Below, one piece after another: positions 32,900-41,552 of a stretch of DNA of 64,000 nucleotides (position 1 is the stretch's first letter; every line of letters begins with the position of its first letter). This stretch comes from Pseudoduganella violaceinigra DSM 15887 (GTDB lineage: Bacteria; Pseudomonadota; Gammaproteobacteria; Burkholderiales; Burkholderiaceae_D). Both the position numbers and the translations under genes were made by a program. The stretch is taken from the NCBI RefSeq assembly GCF_000425385.1, contig NZ_AUDI01000012.1, positions 1 through 64,000 of the forward strand, in the 5' to 3' direction. The notes beneath the pieces were generated by a model. That model was given only the letters and a program-made list of their open reading frames with translations. It was not told where the DNA came from and did not search any database.

Positions 32900-33331
32900 T
32901 CAAGGCTGCGATTGGCTGATTTCTTCAATAATGCCCCAGGAGTCTCCGCAAGGACCCAGCAAGATTGAAATCGGACTCGAATATTTTTTCAATACCGAAT
33001 AGCGGCTGGCGTTGATGCGGGTATTTAAGCCCTCGGGAGAATACTTGATGTCTGAATAGGTGCTGTAATCGCCCTTGGCTTTTGCCATCGGCATCGAGGT
33101 CCGAATCAGCTGCTTGTACTTCGGAGCGGGGATTTCCAGCGTGCGTTGCTGGCCGTCCGGATAGGTGCGCGTGTTGCGAATGATCGCGTTGTCGCAATAG
33201 AGGTCGGCGACGGCGGGATCGAAGCCGCGCTCCATCGCCTGATATCGCTCGAACGTCGAGTTATTCTGGGATTGGGCTGATGCCGGCACTGCTGTTCCAC
33301 ATGCGATGAATGCGATTGCGATGGCTTTCAT
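32900..33331 (-). CDS. Secreted hypothetical protein, 143 aa
   Basis: ATG 33331 has GAGGAG just before it and opens a signal peptide (MKAIAIAFIACGTAVPASA). The mature 124 residues are soluble with two Cys (in DLYCDNAII and LLGPCGDSW) that could form a disulphide in the periplasm. No known domain. The upstream extension in the same frame is discarded. Confidence 0.65.
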   Translation of the reverse strand: MKAIAIAFIACGTAVPASAQSQNNSTFERYQAMERGFDPAVADLYCDNAIIRNTRTYPDGQQRTLEIPAPKYKQLIRTSMPMAKAKGDYSTYSDIKYSPEGLNTRINASRYSVLKKYSSPISILLGPCGDSWGIIEEISQSQP

Positions 33332-33425
33332 GGGCTCCTCGTAAGTCGGAAACTTCGGGACGAACGGCGGAGGAAATACTAACGCAAGAACAAGTGAAGC
33401 AGGGAATTCTTCGCGAAGCGCGGTT

Positions 33426-33725
33426 CTAAAAGTCAGTCCACATTGGCTGGCCGGGCTTGGGACTTCCCGCCACCAGCAAGTGCTGATGCTTGCGGCAGCA
33501 TAGCTCCTGGTACCAGCCGTAATGCGGGTCATTGCATATCGACGCTTCGATGATGTCTGGCAGTGCGCTTTTGGGCGTGGTGAGGTCTTTGGCCAGATGT
33601 GCGAAGACCGATCCCGTTTTGGGCCAGTCGGCGACTACCGGCTTTTCGATTAACGAATTGCCGTTCGCAAGTTCCTTCGCCAGGATTGCCGCCAATTCGG
33701 CGCAAAGCTGTCCATTATTTTTCAT
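33426..33725 (-). CDS. Hypothetical protein, 99 aa
   Basis: Small soluble protein with a Cys/His cluster near the end (LCCRKHQHLLVAGS). The first half is helical. No family recognised and no strong ribosome-binding site seen. It sits between two exported or membrane proteins in the accessory block. Confidence 0.5.
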   Translation of the reverse strand: MKNNGQLCAELAAILAKELANGNSLIEKPVVADWPKTGSVFAHLAKDLTTPKSALPDIIEASICNDPHYGWYQELCCRKHQHLLVAGSPKPGQPMWTDF

Positions 33726-33815
33726 ACGTGATTGATAAACCTTATTTGGACTGAAGCCTGTGGTGGGGCAACGTTCTGTTTGGGGTTTTTTGGGGACTGC
33801 AGGGTAATTGAAATG

Positions 33816-34265
33816 CTAACCGATGTGCCGCTTGTCGCTGTCGCTTCCAAGCTTAGCTGCTGTCGATGCTCCCCGTAGCCCCAAGGCACGCACAGCCCCA
33901 AATGCCAAAGCGGTTGTGCCACCGATAATGACCAACTCTCGACTTTGCCAGAGCCAATCCAGCGCTGAAAGATAGGATAGTCGTGCTGTTATAACGAACG
34001 CGACAAGCAATCCAAGTAGCCCGCCAGCCGCTATTGTTACTGAGACAGTATCGAGGGCGTATCTGCGCAGGATCAGGAATGCCTGGAGGCCCATTAGCCC
34101 AACCGCAACAAGCGAACAGAAATAGCCGAGGACCGATAGCGTTAACAGCGACGCAAAATCGGTACCGAACCCGCCTCCGAGGCCCGGGCTAGACAAGGCG
34201 AAAAAGATGGCAGGCACAACCGGTGCGACGAAAAACGCGACTACTGCTGCTTTGTCATCTCTCAT
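33816..34265 (-). CDS. Membrane protein, four helices
   Basis: 149 residues with four hydrophobic stretches (about 7-28, 39-62, 73-95 and 105-127) and polar ends. The final AKLGSDSDKRHIG is a soluble tail. No family or catalytic residues recognised. It is in the same orientation as its neighbours, with gaps of about 40-90 bases. Confidence 0.65.
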   Translation of the reverse strand: MRDDKAAVVAFFVAPVVPAIFFALSSPGLGGGFGTDFASLLTLSVLGYFCSLVAVGLMGLQAFLILRRYALDTVSVTIAAGGLLGLLVAFVITARLSYLSALDWLWQSRELVIIGGTTALAFGAVRALGLRGASTAAKLGSDSDKRHIG

Positions 34266-34307
34266 TGGTAAGGCCGTTAAAAATTGTTGGAGCGGTGAGC
34301 GAAATGC

Positions 34308-34904
34308 TTATCCTGGTGACCGCCCGCAGCTGCCGCCAGCGGCTGAATAATTGAATTGTCCAGTCTCTACGTCGACGATAAACCTTCCACCCAGGCTATC
34401 TTCGATCCAGAGTCTGCTAGGCGTGTCGAGAAGAGCGGAAAATCCGTTGCACCGCCAATGAATCGATGAGGTGGTGGTGCGAATTCGCTTCAGATCGCGT
34501 TCCGAGAAGAGATCGAGCAGGGTGTATTGTTTTACGATGCTTCCGTCCGGCGAGTAGATGACCAGCGCTGCGCCAATTCCTTGATTGTGCCAGTTATCCA
34601 GCGTAATCAGGTTTCCGCCTTCTGTTACCTCAATTTGTTGAGGAGCAATCGGGTTAAGCAGTGTGGCACGGCTAACCAATGTGTAGTTCTCGCCATCGTA
34701 TTTGTACCATTCCGCAACCGCATACGGGCCTTTTTCCCTACCGGAATAGCCAAAGACATCGCCCATGCTTTTCCCCGGTGTCACGTGTACGACATACGAG
34801 CCGTTTTCACTGGACTTCCCTAATGGGCGCGGCGCGCGCGTGGAGTCGGCATTGGCGCTTAGGGACAAGCAAAGCGAAGCAAGCGCGAGCAGAATTTTTT
34901 TCAA
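34308..34904 (-). CDS. Secreted hypothetical protein, about 198 aa
   Basis: The frame extends to a GTG at 34946, but the signal peptide (KKILLALASLCLSLSANA) begins right after a TTG at 34904, so I place the start there. Neither start has a good ribosome-binding site. The mature protein has repeating beta-strand segments such as GPYAVAEWYKYDGENYTLVSR and NLITLDNWHNQGIGAALVIY, suggesting a beta-propeller-like or sandwich fold. No known family. Confidence 0.6.
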   Translation of the reverse strand: MKKILLALASLCLSLSANADSTRAPRPLGKSSENGSYVVHVTPGKSMGDVFGYSGREKGPYAVAEWYKYDGENYTLVSRATLLNPIAPQQIEVTEGGNLITLDNWHNQGIGAALVIYSPDGSIVKQYTLLDLFSERDLKRIRTTTSSIHWRCNGFSALLDTPSRLWIEDSLGGRFIVDVETGQFNYSAAGGSCGRSPG

Positions 34905-35228
34905 GGGCAGTGCACCATCAATTTGAGTGAACCGCCACCGCGGCACGGGAATAGCAACATGTTTAATCCGTTATTTGCCGAAATCGGGCAGCGCGAAATC
35001 GATGCGGCGTTGGCCCCGATCTGTTTCTCCTGTTTTGGGGCAAGCCCAAGTGCGGCATGAATGGCAATGCTAGGCACTACGTTGCTCTAGCCACGTAAAT
35101 GCGACCATATCGTTGTGAACCTCGTAGCAGTAGGTTGCGGTCCTTCGGGATTGGATGGAAAACCTTTCAAGGAAACCTCTAAGTCAAATTATGTGATTAG
35201 CCTTTTGATGCTGAACTCGCAAGCGCCA
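34905..35228. other. 324-base spacer with no supported gene
   Basis: The only plus-strand frame here (35115-35330) starts with GTG, has no ribosome-binding site and reads into the opposite gene. I see no recognisable motif or hairpin. The sequence probably includes the promoter of the secreted protein gene at 34904. Confidence 0.35.
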
Positions 35229-35552
35229 CTAGTGGCGGGCAGAAATGCAAATCGCTTCTGGCTCGATGCAATAGTTCGCACCAGCGGTATCCAGCGCCCG
35301 ACACAACTGGGCAGTCAAATCTTCGACTAGCGGGGCTACCAGACGCCCCCGTGCCGTTGTCCTGAGTCTTTTTACCATCAGGTATTCGATGGCCCGAAAT
35401 GGAATTGGTCCACCTGAACACTCCAAATATCCAGGCACGGGAACGATCAGGCTTGGAGACCATCTCTCCAAACTTTCGCCCCCAAGCTCCTTTAACCTGC
35501 TCTCAAGGCGCAGCTCATGGATGGCCGCAACGACCGATTCCCAATCCAACAT
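35229..35552 (-). CDS. Hypothetical protein, 107 aa
   Basis: AAGGA stands before the ATG at 35552. The protein is soluble and mostly helical at the start (MLDWESVVAAIHELRLESRL) with hydrophobic strands later. No recognised domain, membrane segment or signal peptide. It follows the decayed barrel gene on the same strand, 61 bases away. Confidence 0.55.
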   Translation of the reverse strand: MLDWESVVAAIHELRLESRLKELGGESLERWSPSLIVPVPGYLECSGGPIPFRAIEYLMVKRLRTTARGRLVAPLVEDLTAQLCRALDTAGANYCIEPEAICISARH

Positions 35553-35613
35553 ATGCCAATTCCTTTACCAACGCTTGAGTTGCGGACGGTACTACGCGAG
35601 ATATCGCTGTACT

Positions 35614-36050
35614 TCAGAACCCACTGCCGAAGCCGATAGTGACTGTCGGGTGGTGGCCCGAACCCTTGGGGAACATAAGGCCGGCGCGCATAATCAGCAG
35701 CTAGCCTTCGATCCCATAGTATTCGGTCTGCTTTTCCGCCAACCATGGATGCGATCTCGTTTTCCAGCGAGCCAGGTCGACGCCGCCATTGAAGATCCCA
35801 TGGCTTCGGCCACCAATCCGGTAGCCGACGAAGTCCTTGCTCCCATAGAGTCCGAATTCATGGCCGACGGTCACTGCTTCGTCAGAGCTGATAGGGACAG
35901 CCAGCCCAAGTCGCGCCGAGACGCCGAGTGGAGCTAGAGGCCCATGGTTGTGTATTCGAGAAGATCAGAGACTTGAGTGCCCGCCTGTACGGCGCCGCTC
36001 GAAAGCAATGCTGCAAGGGCGAAAGCGATTTTGTTTTCGAATTGTTTCAT
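35614..36050 (-). pseudogene. Decayed duplicate of the small outer-membrane protein gene
   Basis: Reading the minus strand from ATG 36050 (AAAGGAAA upstream) gives MKQFENKIAFALAALLSSGA, clearly related to the intact gene at 36090-36533. Similarity continues to the end (HEFGLYGSKDFVGYR, DLARWKTRSHPWLAE, HHPTVTIGFGSGF) but in a shifted frame. About 7 bases are missing near codon 37, giving an early TAG. Further on a TAG replaces a CAG in the segment matching YYGVEAQLLI. It is therefore a tandem paralogue that no longer encodes a full protein. Confidence 0.85.
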
Positions 36051-36089
36051 TGTTTCCTTTGACGTGACCGCCTCAGAGTGAATGCCGGC

Positions 36090-36533
36090 CTAGAACCCGA
36101 AACCGAGGCCGAAGGTCACTGTCGGGTGGTGGTCCGAGCCTTTGGGGAACATGAGGCCGGCGCGCAGAATCAGCAACTGCGCTTCGACCCCGTAATACAC
36201 GGTTCCCTCCTCCGCCAACCATGGATGCGACCTTGTTTTCCAGCGTGCCAGGTCGATGGCGCCGAAGAAGACGCCATGGCCGGTCGCTGCAGCGCGGTAG
36301 CCGACAAAATCCTTGCTGCCATATAGTCCGAACTCATGGCCGATGGTAATGGCCTCATTGGCGCCAGTCGGGACAGCCAGTCCCAGGCGGGCCGAGGTAC
36401 CAAGCGGAGATTCGGCCCAGATGCCAACGGTCATATGTTCGAGCACGTCAGATGTCTTGCCTCCCGCGTGGACGCCGCCGCTCGAAAGCAATGCGGCAAG
36501 GCCAAAGGCGATTTTATTTCCCAATTTTTTCAT
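36090..36533 (-). CDS. Small outer-membrane-type protein, 147 aa
   Basis: Signal peptide at residues 1-23 (MKKLGNKIAFGLAALLSSGGVHA) and a strand-rich mature part ending in VTFGLGFGF, whose terminal Phe suits an outer-membrane barrel. The size would allow about eight strands. No family name recognised. A tandem copy immediately downstream (35614-36050) has decayed. No obvious ribosome-binding site is seen before the ATG. Confidence 0.7.
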   Translation of the reverse strand: MKKLGNKIAFGLAALLSSGGVHAGGKTSDVLEHMTVGIWAESPLGTSARLGLAVPTGANEAITIGHEFGLYGSKDFVGYRAAATGHGVFFGAIDLARWKTRSHPWLAEEGTVYYGVEAQLLILRAGLMFPKGSDHHPTVTFGLGFGF

Positions 36534-36667
36534 GCGTTAAAAGCGGATGTTCCGTGTTGCTGGATATTTGCGGGCACGATTGATACGTGCCGGGAAGGTG
36601 GCGAGGGCGATGCTGACGGAGGTTCGAGGAACGGCAAGGGACGGCCTTGCTTGCGCAAGCCATTTGA

Positions 36668-37507
36668 TCAAGTATCGTATTGGCCGCTATCCCAAGGCTC
36701 GAAGAATGCCATATAGTTGCCCGGCTGGGCCTCGACTGCCCAGACATCATCTTCGTCTTCGGGCGCGCGCAGCACCAGGCCGAAAGTCGTACCGAACTTT
36801 TCAACTGCGAACGGGGCGATCTCGATCCTCTGGTAGGTCACCGGTCCCAAATCGGCCAGACGCTTTTGCTGGAGGGACTGGCGTGCCGACCGGTCCATTG
36901 TGGCCCGGCTGCCGCAGCGGTCGATTTTCGCGTCCAGCAGCATGCCGTCCGCATCGAACAGATAGAGGGCCAAAAATTCCTCGCCATCGCGGCCGCCGAC
37001 GGCTGGTTCGAACGGCGTCGTCAGGAAGAACTGCCGGCCATCGGCAGTTGTCCCGACAAACGCGGCATGGTAGTCATCGTGGTCGATCGCGATGAGTTCA
37101 GGCGGCGATGGATCATCGGAACCGCATGAAATTTCTTCGAGCCTGCCGTCGATCGAGAAATCGTCCAGCGAGAAAAGCTGGGTGAACAGCGCGTCGATGG
37201 CGTTGGCGATCCTGGCGACACTGGTCTCGTGGTCAAAATTGACCGTGGCATACTTTTCCGCTTCCCACGATTCGATGCGCCAGCCGGGAAGCTGGTCGAG
37301 CACGTCGGCCAGCACGGCGTCCGGCGCTTGCTGGGCCGGATAGGCGAAGTTCAATGTGCCGAAAACGAATTGCACCCATGCTTCGGGATGCCCGTCCACC
37401 TCCAGCGTGGCGCACAGCTCGTCATCGGAATCCGATGGCGAGCTGGCGTAGCTTTCCAAAACTTCACGTATCAGAGTGGAAATTTCTGCGATCCGGTCGG
37501 CACCCAT
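36668..37507 (-). CDS. Hypothetical protein, 279 aa
   Basis: Acidic soluble protein without signal peptide or membrane helix. Segments such as AWVQFVFGTLNFAYPAQ and the repeated Asp-rich loops (DDYHAAFVGTTADGRQFFL) suggest an alpha/beta protein of the type common in accessory or immunity loci, but no family is recognised. It closes the accessory block and stands apart from the isomerase gene by 97 bases. Confidence 0.65.
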   Translation of the reverse strand: MGADRIAEISTLIREVLESYASSPSDSDDELCATLEVDGHPEAWVQFVFGTLNFAYPAQQAPDAVLADVLDQLPGWRIESWEAEKYATVNFDHETSVARIANAIDALFTQLFSLDDFSIDGRLEEISCGSDDPSPPELIAIDHDDYHAAFVGTTADGRQFFLTTPFEPAVGGRDGEEFLALYLFDADGMLLDAKIDRCGSRATMDRSARQSLQQKRLADLGPVTYQRIEIAPFAVEKFGTTFGLVLRAPEDEDDVWAVEAQPGNYMAFFEPWDSGQYDT

Positions 37508-37604
37508 TCAAAGCTTCAAGATAAATATTGCGAAATTGCAATTAATATTATGGCAGCTAATTGGCGAATCGCAAAACGCTGCGAACCGTGCGCGCCCCCC
37601 TGCG

Positions 37605-38423
37605 TTAGGAGCAATAGCGCTGGCGCAGCAGATTCAGCATCGCGACATTCTGGTCCCAGGCGTTGCTGACCGGCTGCCCGGTGTAGGGCAGGGTGAAGGT
37701 GTAGGGCGCGGGGCCGAACTCGGGGGTGAGCGTCATGCGTTCGGCGCCGGCATTGCGGCGCAATTCGATGACGCGGTCCCACCAGGCCAGATGGGCCTTC
37801 AACGCGTCCGCGCTTTCCGGTGCGCGGAAGTCGGCGACTTGCGGGCCTTGCTGGTGGCCGATACGGGCGTGGATGTGGCGCACGCGCGGCAATACCTTGG
37901 CCAGCATCAGCTCCTGGTCTTCCAGCAGCGATTCGCAGGCCACGCACCAGTGCGAAAGATCGGCGTTCAGGTGCAGCTCCGGCAAGCGATCGAGGTAGGG
38001 CAGCAGCAGCATCGGGTGGCCGCTGAAGCGGCTGCGGTGGATTTCATGCACCACCGGCACGCCGTACTCTTTCGAGATATCGGCGGCCAGCGCGATCAGT
38101 TCCTCGTTCTGTTGCGGCGTGTACCAGTCCTTGCCGGTATGCGAGTTGACCAGCACCGGCTGCACTTCGCAGGCATTGCGCAGCAGTTCGCCGAGGGCCT
38201 GTTTGTGGGCGGCAAAGTCGCTGTGGAACACTGTCTCCCATTGGGCGACAATCAGGTCCAGCCCGGCGTTGGCGACCTTGTAGACCCAGTTGTCGCGCTG
38301 GGCGCGGTCCAGCGGCAGGGACATTTCGATGCCGTCGAAGCCGGCCTCCTTGACCTTGGCGATGAAGACGTCCGGCGGCAGCTCGTTGCTGCCCCAGTGC
38401 GGTGCGAAGATGCTGATTTTCAC
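37605..38423 (-). CDS. Sugar phosphate isomerase/epimerase-like TIM barrel protein
   Basis: 272-residue xylose-isomerase-like TIM barrel (AP endonuclease 2 superfamily). The start is GTG 38423, overlapping the stop of the dioxygenase gene (GTGA). Conserved elements are EAGFDGIEMSLP, VVHEIHRSRF (metal Glu/His), LNADLSHWCV (Asp/His) and VRHIHARIGHQQGPQV (His pair). These give the divalent-metal site of isomerases and epimerases. The substrate is unknown. Coupling with a phytanoyl-CoA dioxygenase suggests they modify the same small molecule. Confidence 0.88.
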   Translation of the reverse strand: MKISIFAPHWGSNELPPDVFIAKVKEAGFDGIEMSLPLDRAQRDNWVYKVANAGLDLIVAQWETVFHSDFAAHKQALGELLRNACEVQPVLVNSHTGKDWYTPQQNEELIALAADISKEYGVPVVHEIHRSRFSGHPMLLLPYLDRLPELHLNADLSHWCVACESLLEDQELMLAKVLPRVRHIHARIGHQQGPQVADFRAPESADALKAHLAWWDRVIELRRNAGAERMTLTPEFGPAPYTFTLPYTGQPVSNAWDQNVAMLNLLRQRYCS

Positions 38424-39259
38424 AGGAAGCCTCGCACTGGGAAGGATGCGTCGCGCTGGATCCAGTTACGCTTGGAGTAGGCGGTGCGGCCGTCGGTCAC
38501 ATGCAGGGTGTAGGCATGGCGCGAAACCGGCGAGCGGTTCGGCGCGCTGTAGTGCGGCAGCAGCCCATGGAAGCAGACCAGCGAGCCGGCCTTGCATTCC
38601 AGCGGGACGGCGGTGGCGTTGGTCGGCCACGGCGTGTCGTCCAGCTTTTCCACGCTCACCTGGTCGCCCTCGCGGATGAAGCGTTCGCGCAGCGGCGAGC
38701 GGTGGCCGCCCGGTTCCGCCCACATGCAGCCGTTTTCCAGGGTGGCGTCTTCCAGCGCAAACCAGAAGGTGGTGACGCTGACCGGCGTGGTATCGAAATA
38801 GGTGGCGTCCTGGTGCCAGCGCACCTCGCCGCCGATGCCGGGCTGCTTGAAGATGTACATCGACTGCCATACCTGCGGTTCGGCCAGGCCGATATCGCGT
38901 GCGATCTGCTCCAGACGGGCGTCGGCCGTGAAGGCGCGGAAGGCCGGGTCCAGGTCGTGCATGGCATGGCCGATCTTGTTGATCGACAGTTCCTTGGCCT
39001 GCTTCAGCTGACCGTCCGGGCCGAAGGCTTCCTCTTCAAAGAAGCAGCGCACGGTGTTGTCGGAGCCGAGGAAATAGTCGTCGGCTTTCTTTTCCTGTTC
39101 CTTGGTGGTGAAGATGCCTTGTGCGACCGCCGGGTCGAACTCGTTCACGACCTGTGCGGCGCGCGCGCGCAGGGCGGCGATTTCTTCGGCGGTTTTGAAG
39201 CCGGGGATGACGATGAAGCCGTCTTTTGCGTATTGGGCCTTTTGGGCGTCGGTCAACAT
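38420..39259 (-). CDS. Phytanoyl-CoA dioxygenase family protein
   Basis: Start at ATG 39259 with AGGAGCAGC before it. The 279 residues form a PhyH-type Fe(II)/2-oxoglutarate dioxygenase: MLTDAQKAQYAKDGFIVIPG at the N-terminus, the metal pair HQDATYF (His, Asp) in the middle, and the distal His in LVCFHGLLPHYSAPNRS followed by the Arg in PVSRHAYTLHV. Members hydroxylate lipids, amino acids or small alkaloid-like substrates. The divergent LysR gene across a 105-base gap is its likely regulator. Confidence 0.9.
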   Translation of the reverse strand: MLTDAQKAQYAKDGFIVIPGFKTAEEIAALRARAAQVVNEFDPAVAQGIFTTKEQEKKADDYFLGSDNTVRCFFEEEAFGPDGQLKQAKELSINKIGHAMHDLDPAFRAFTADARLEQIARDIGLAEPQVWQSMYIFKQPGIGGEVRWHQDATYFDTTPVSVTTFWFALEDATLENGCMWAEPGGHRSPLRERFIREGDQVSVEKLDDTPWPTNATAVPLECKAGSLVCFHGLLPHYSAPNRSPVSRHAYTLHVTDGRTAYSKRNWIQRDASFPVRGFL

Positions 39260-39334
39260 ATTGCTGCTCCTGTTCTTAATGCAGGTCATTTTAAGGAAGC
39301 CATTGGTGGCCAACAATGCGCAAACGGTTGACAC

Positions 39335-39357
39335 ATTGTCTTCAATATGGAGACAAT
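39335..39357. promoter_or_regulatory. Inverted-repeat operator candidate (LysR)
   Basis: Seven-base perfect arms, ATTGTCT at 39335-39341 and AGACAAT at 39351-39357, flank a 9-base spacer in the gap between the dioxygenase and LysR genes. A TTGACA-like -35 element (39329-39334) sits just upstream on the plus strand. LysR-type regulators usually bind such interrupted palindromes between divergent genes and control both. Its position also argues that the LysR gene starts at 39365, not at the earlier ATG at 39347. Confidence 0.55.
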
Positions 39358-39364
39358 TGGCCGC

Positions 39365-40300
39365 ATGGACCAGCTCAGGGCAATGGAAATCTTCGTGGAG
39401 GTGGCGCGCCAGCGCAGCTTCAGCGGCGCGGCGCGCCGGCTGGGCATTTCGCGCGCCATGGTGAGCAAGCATGTGATCGCGCTCGAGGAGCGCCTGAATG
39501 CGCGCTTGCTGCACCGTTCGACCCGCGATGTGAGCCTGACCGATGCCGGCCAGGCCTATCTGGAGCCCTGCGCCCTGGCGGTGCTGCAGGCGCAGGAAGC
39601 GGCGCGGGTCGTGACGCACGCCGGCATCGAGCTGGCAGGGCCGCTGCGGATCCAGGCGCCGTCCAGCTTCGGCAGCGAGTGGCTGGCCGACGCGTTGGCG
39701 CGATTCAGCCTGCCGCACCCCCAGTTGCAGCCGCTGCTGCATGTGGACGACGCGCTGCTGGACCCGATCGAACATGGCTTTGACCTGACCATTCGCGTGG
39801 GAGGGATTCCCGATAGCCGTGCGCTGGCGATCCGGCCGCTGGCGCCTTGCCGCGGCGTGCTGTGCGCCTCGCCGGCTTACCTTGCCAAGGCGGGACGGCC
39901 GGAAGCACCGGAGGATCTGCATCGCCACCAGTGCCTGCATTTCAGCCACCTCACCGGCGGCATCGCCTGGCACTTCGCGCGCGGCGAGGAACAAACCACG
40001 GTGCGGGTGGCGCCGTCCTTTACCGCCAATAATGGCATGGTGCTGCAGCATGCGGCGCTGCGCGGGCTGGGAATTGTGTACTCCACCACCTTCCTGGCCT
40101 GGCGCGACATCATCGAGGGACGCCTGGTGCCGGTGCTGGCGGACTGGGAACTTCCGCTGAACCATTTGAGCGCCCTGTACCCGGCCACGCGCCAGCTGTC
40201 GCCGAAGGTGAGGGCGCTGATTGACTTCCTGGTGGCGGAATACCAGCCGCTGCCGCCCTGGGACAAAGCGCTGCTGGATGCGGGATTGTTAAATATATAA
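39365..40300 (+). CDS. LysR-type transcriptional regulator
   Basis: 311 residues. HTH domain at 1-60 with FSGAARRLGISRAMVSKHVIALEERLNARLL, then a substrate-binding domain with PLRIQAPSSFGSEWLADAL, GGIPDSRALAIRPLAPCRGVLCASPAYL and the closing LSPKVRALIDFLV. Divergent from the PhyH/isomerase operon and likely its regulator. I prefer ATG 39365 because the earlier in-frame ATG (39347) falls in the operator-like palindrome. Confidence 0.92.
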   Translation: MDQLRAMEIFVEVARQRSFSGAARRLGISRAMVSKHVIALEERLNARLLHRSTRDVSLTDAGQAYLEPCALAVLQAQEAARVVTHAGIELAGPLRIQAPSSFGSEWLADALARFSLPHPQLQPLLHVDDALLDPIEHGFDLTIRVGGIPDSRALAIRPLAPCRGVLCASPAYLAKAGRPEAPEDLHRHQCLHFSHLTGGIAWHFARGEEQTTVRVAPSFTANNGMVLQHAALRGLGIVYSTTFLAWRDIIEGRLVPVLADWELPLNHLSALYPATRQLSPKVRALIDFLVAEYQPLPPWDKALLDAGLLNI

Positions 40301-40307
40301 ACTACAG

Positions 40308-41504
40308 ATGAATAATTATCGCCTCCACCATGTCGATGCTCTGCGCGGTTTTGCGCTGCTGGGCATCCTGGCCGTCAATATCTGGTCGTTCGCCGATCCC
40401 TATTTCTCGTCCGGCATGAACAACCCGCGCTATCACGAGGTGCTCGACGTGGCGGTGCGTTTCATGACGACGCTGCTGTTCGAGGCCAAGTTCTATCTGC
40501 TGTTCTCCTTCCTGTTCGGCTACAGCTTCACGCTGCAGATGGCGGCGGCCGAGCGCGCGGGCGCCGCATTCCGTCCGCGCATGCTGCGCCGGTCGGCTGG
40601 CCTGGTTGTGCTGGGCGTCCTGCATGGTTGCCTGCTGTTCTATGGCGACATCCTGAACCTGTATGGCCTGCTTTGTTTGCTGTTGGTGGCTTTGCATGAG
40701 CGCCTGCGGCGCACGGCGGAAGCGGGAGCGGTTCTGCTGATGGTGGCGGCCTTGATGCTGGTGGTGCTGGGTGTGCTGGTCATGCTTACGCCGGAAGCGG
40801 CGGCGCCGGATTTGGCGGGCGTATCCGCCAAGCTGGCCGCCTTTCACGGCGGCGCGGGCAGCACCCTGGCCTATACCTCGGGCGAGTTCCCCGGGATCGC
40901 GGCCCTGCTGATGTTTGGCCAGGGGCCGAGCGCCCTGGCAATGTTCCTGTTCGGCCTGGGGGCGGGGCGCTTGGGCCTGCTGCAAAGCGTCGACGCATTC
41001 CGTCCGCTGGTGGCGCCGATCCTGCGTCTCGGTGCTATGTTGGGGCTTGGCGGCGCCCTGCTGTACGCAGCTGCTTCGGCGTTTGCACCGGGCGGTGCGC
41101 TGATATTATTCGCCACGGCGCTCAGCTACCTGACAGCACCGTTGCTGACTGCGGCATATGGCGTAGGCATGATGCTGCTGTTCGAAAGCCGCTATGGCGC
41201 GCGCGTGGTTGCGGCGCTGGCGCCGATGGGTAAGCTCGCCTTGAGCAATTACCTGCTGCAGTCGCTGGTGATGGCGCTGCTGTTCACCGGTTATGGACTT
41301 GGGTTGTGCGACAAGCTATCGCCAATCGCCGTGATAGGGCTGGTGCCGGTGATCTATCTGGCGCAGATGGCGCTCAGCGCATGGTGGACCACGCGCCATG
41401 TCTACGGCCCGGCAGAGTGGGTGTTGCGTGCAATTACGAATTGGAATGTGGTGCGATCCGGGGAACCAAACGAATCAGATGTGAAGTCTAAATCCGGCGA
41501 TTAG
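40308..41504 (+). CDS. DUF418 family membrane protein (YeiB-like)
   Basis: 398-residue polytopic protein with about ten hydrophobic segments. The opening HHVDALRGFALLGILAVNIW and the following KFYLLFSFLFGYSFTLQM, GVLHGCLLFYGDILNLYGL are diagnostic of the DUF418/YeiB group, inner-membrane proteins related to acyltransferases of unknown substrate. The C-terminal DUF418 part contains PMGKLALSNYLLQSLVMALLF and the final WWTTRHVYGPAEWVLRA. It follows the LysR gene by seven bases on the same strand, but no functional link is known. Confidence 0.9.
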   Translation: MNNYRLHHVDALRGFALLGILAVNIWSFADPYFSSGMNNPRYHEVLDVAVRFMTTLLFEAKFYLLFSFLFGYSFTLQMAAAERAGAAFRPRMLRRSAGLVVLGVLHGCLLFYGDILNLYGLLCLLLVALHERLRRTAEAGAVLLMVAALMLVVLGVLVMLTPEAAAPDLAGVSAKLAAFHGGAGSTLAYTSGEFPGIAALLMFGQGPSALAMFLFGLGAGRLGLLQSVDAFRPLVAPILRLGAMLGLGGALLYAAASAFAPGGALILFATALSYLTAPLLTAAYGVGMMLLFESRYGARVVAALAPMGKLALSNYLLQSLVMALLFTGYGLGLCDKLSPIAVIGLVPVIYLAQMALSAWWTTRHVYGPAEWVLRAITNWNVVRSGEPNESDVKSKSGD

Positions 41505-41552
41505 GCCAACGTCAGGGGCAGCGGGATCGCTGCGCTCCTCCGTCTAGCTATG

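Noticed and set aside
33722..33922. 66-codon minus-strand frame
   Set aside because: Overlaps the better-supported membrane protein (33816-34265) in another frame and has no features of its own.
35115..35330. 71-codon plus-strand frame
   Set aside because: GTG start without ribosome-binding site, and it overlaps the minus-strand gene at 35229-35552.
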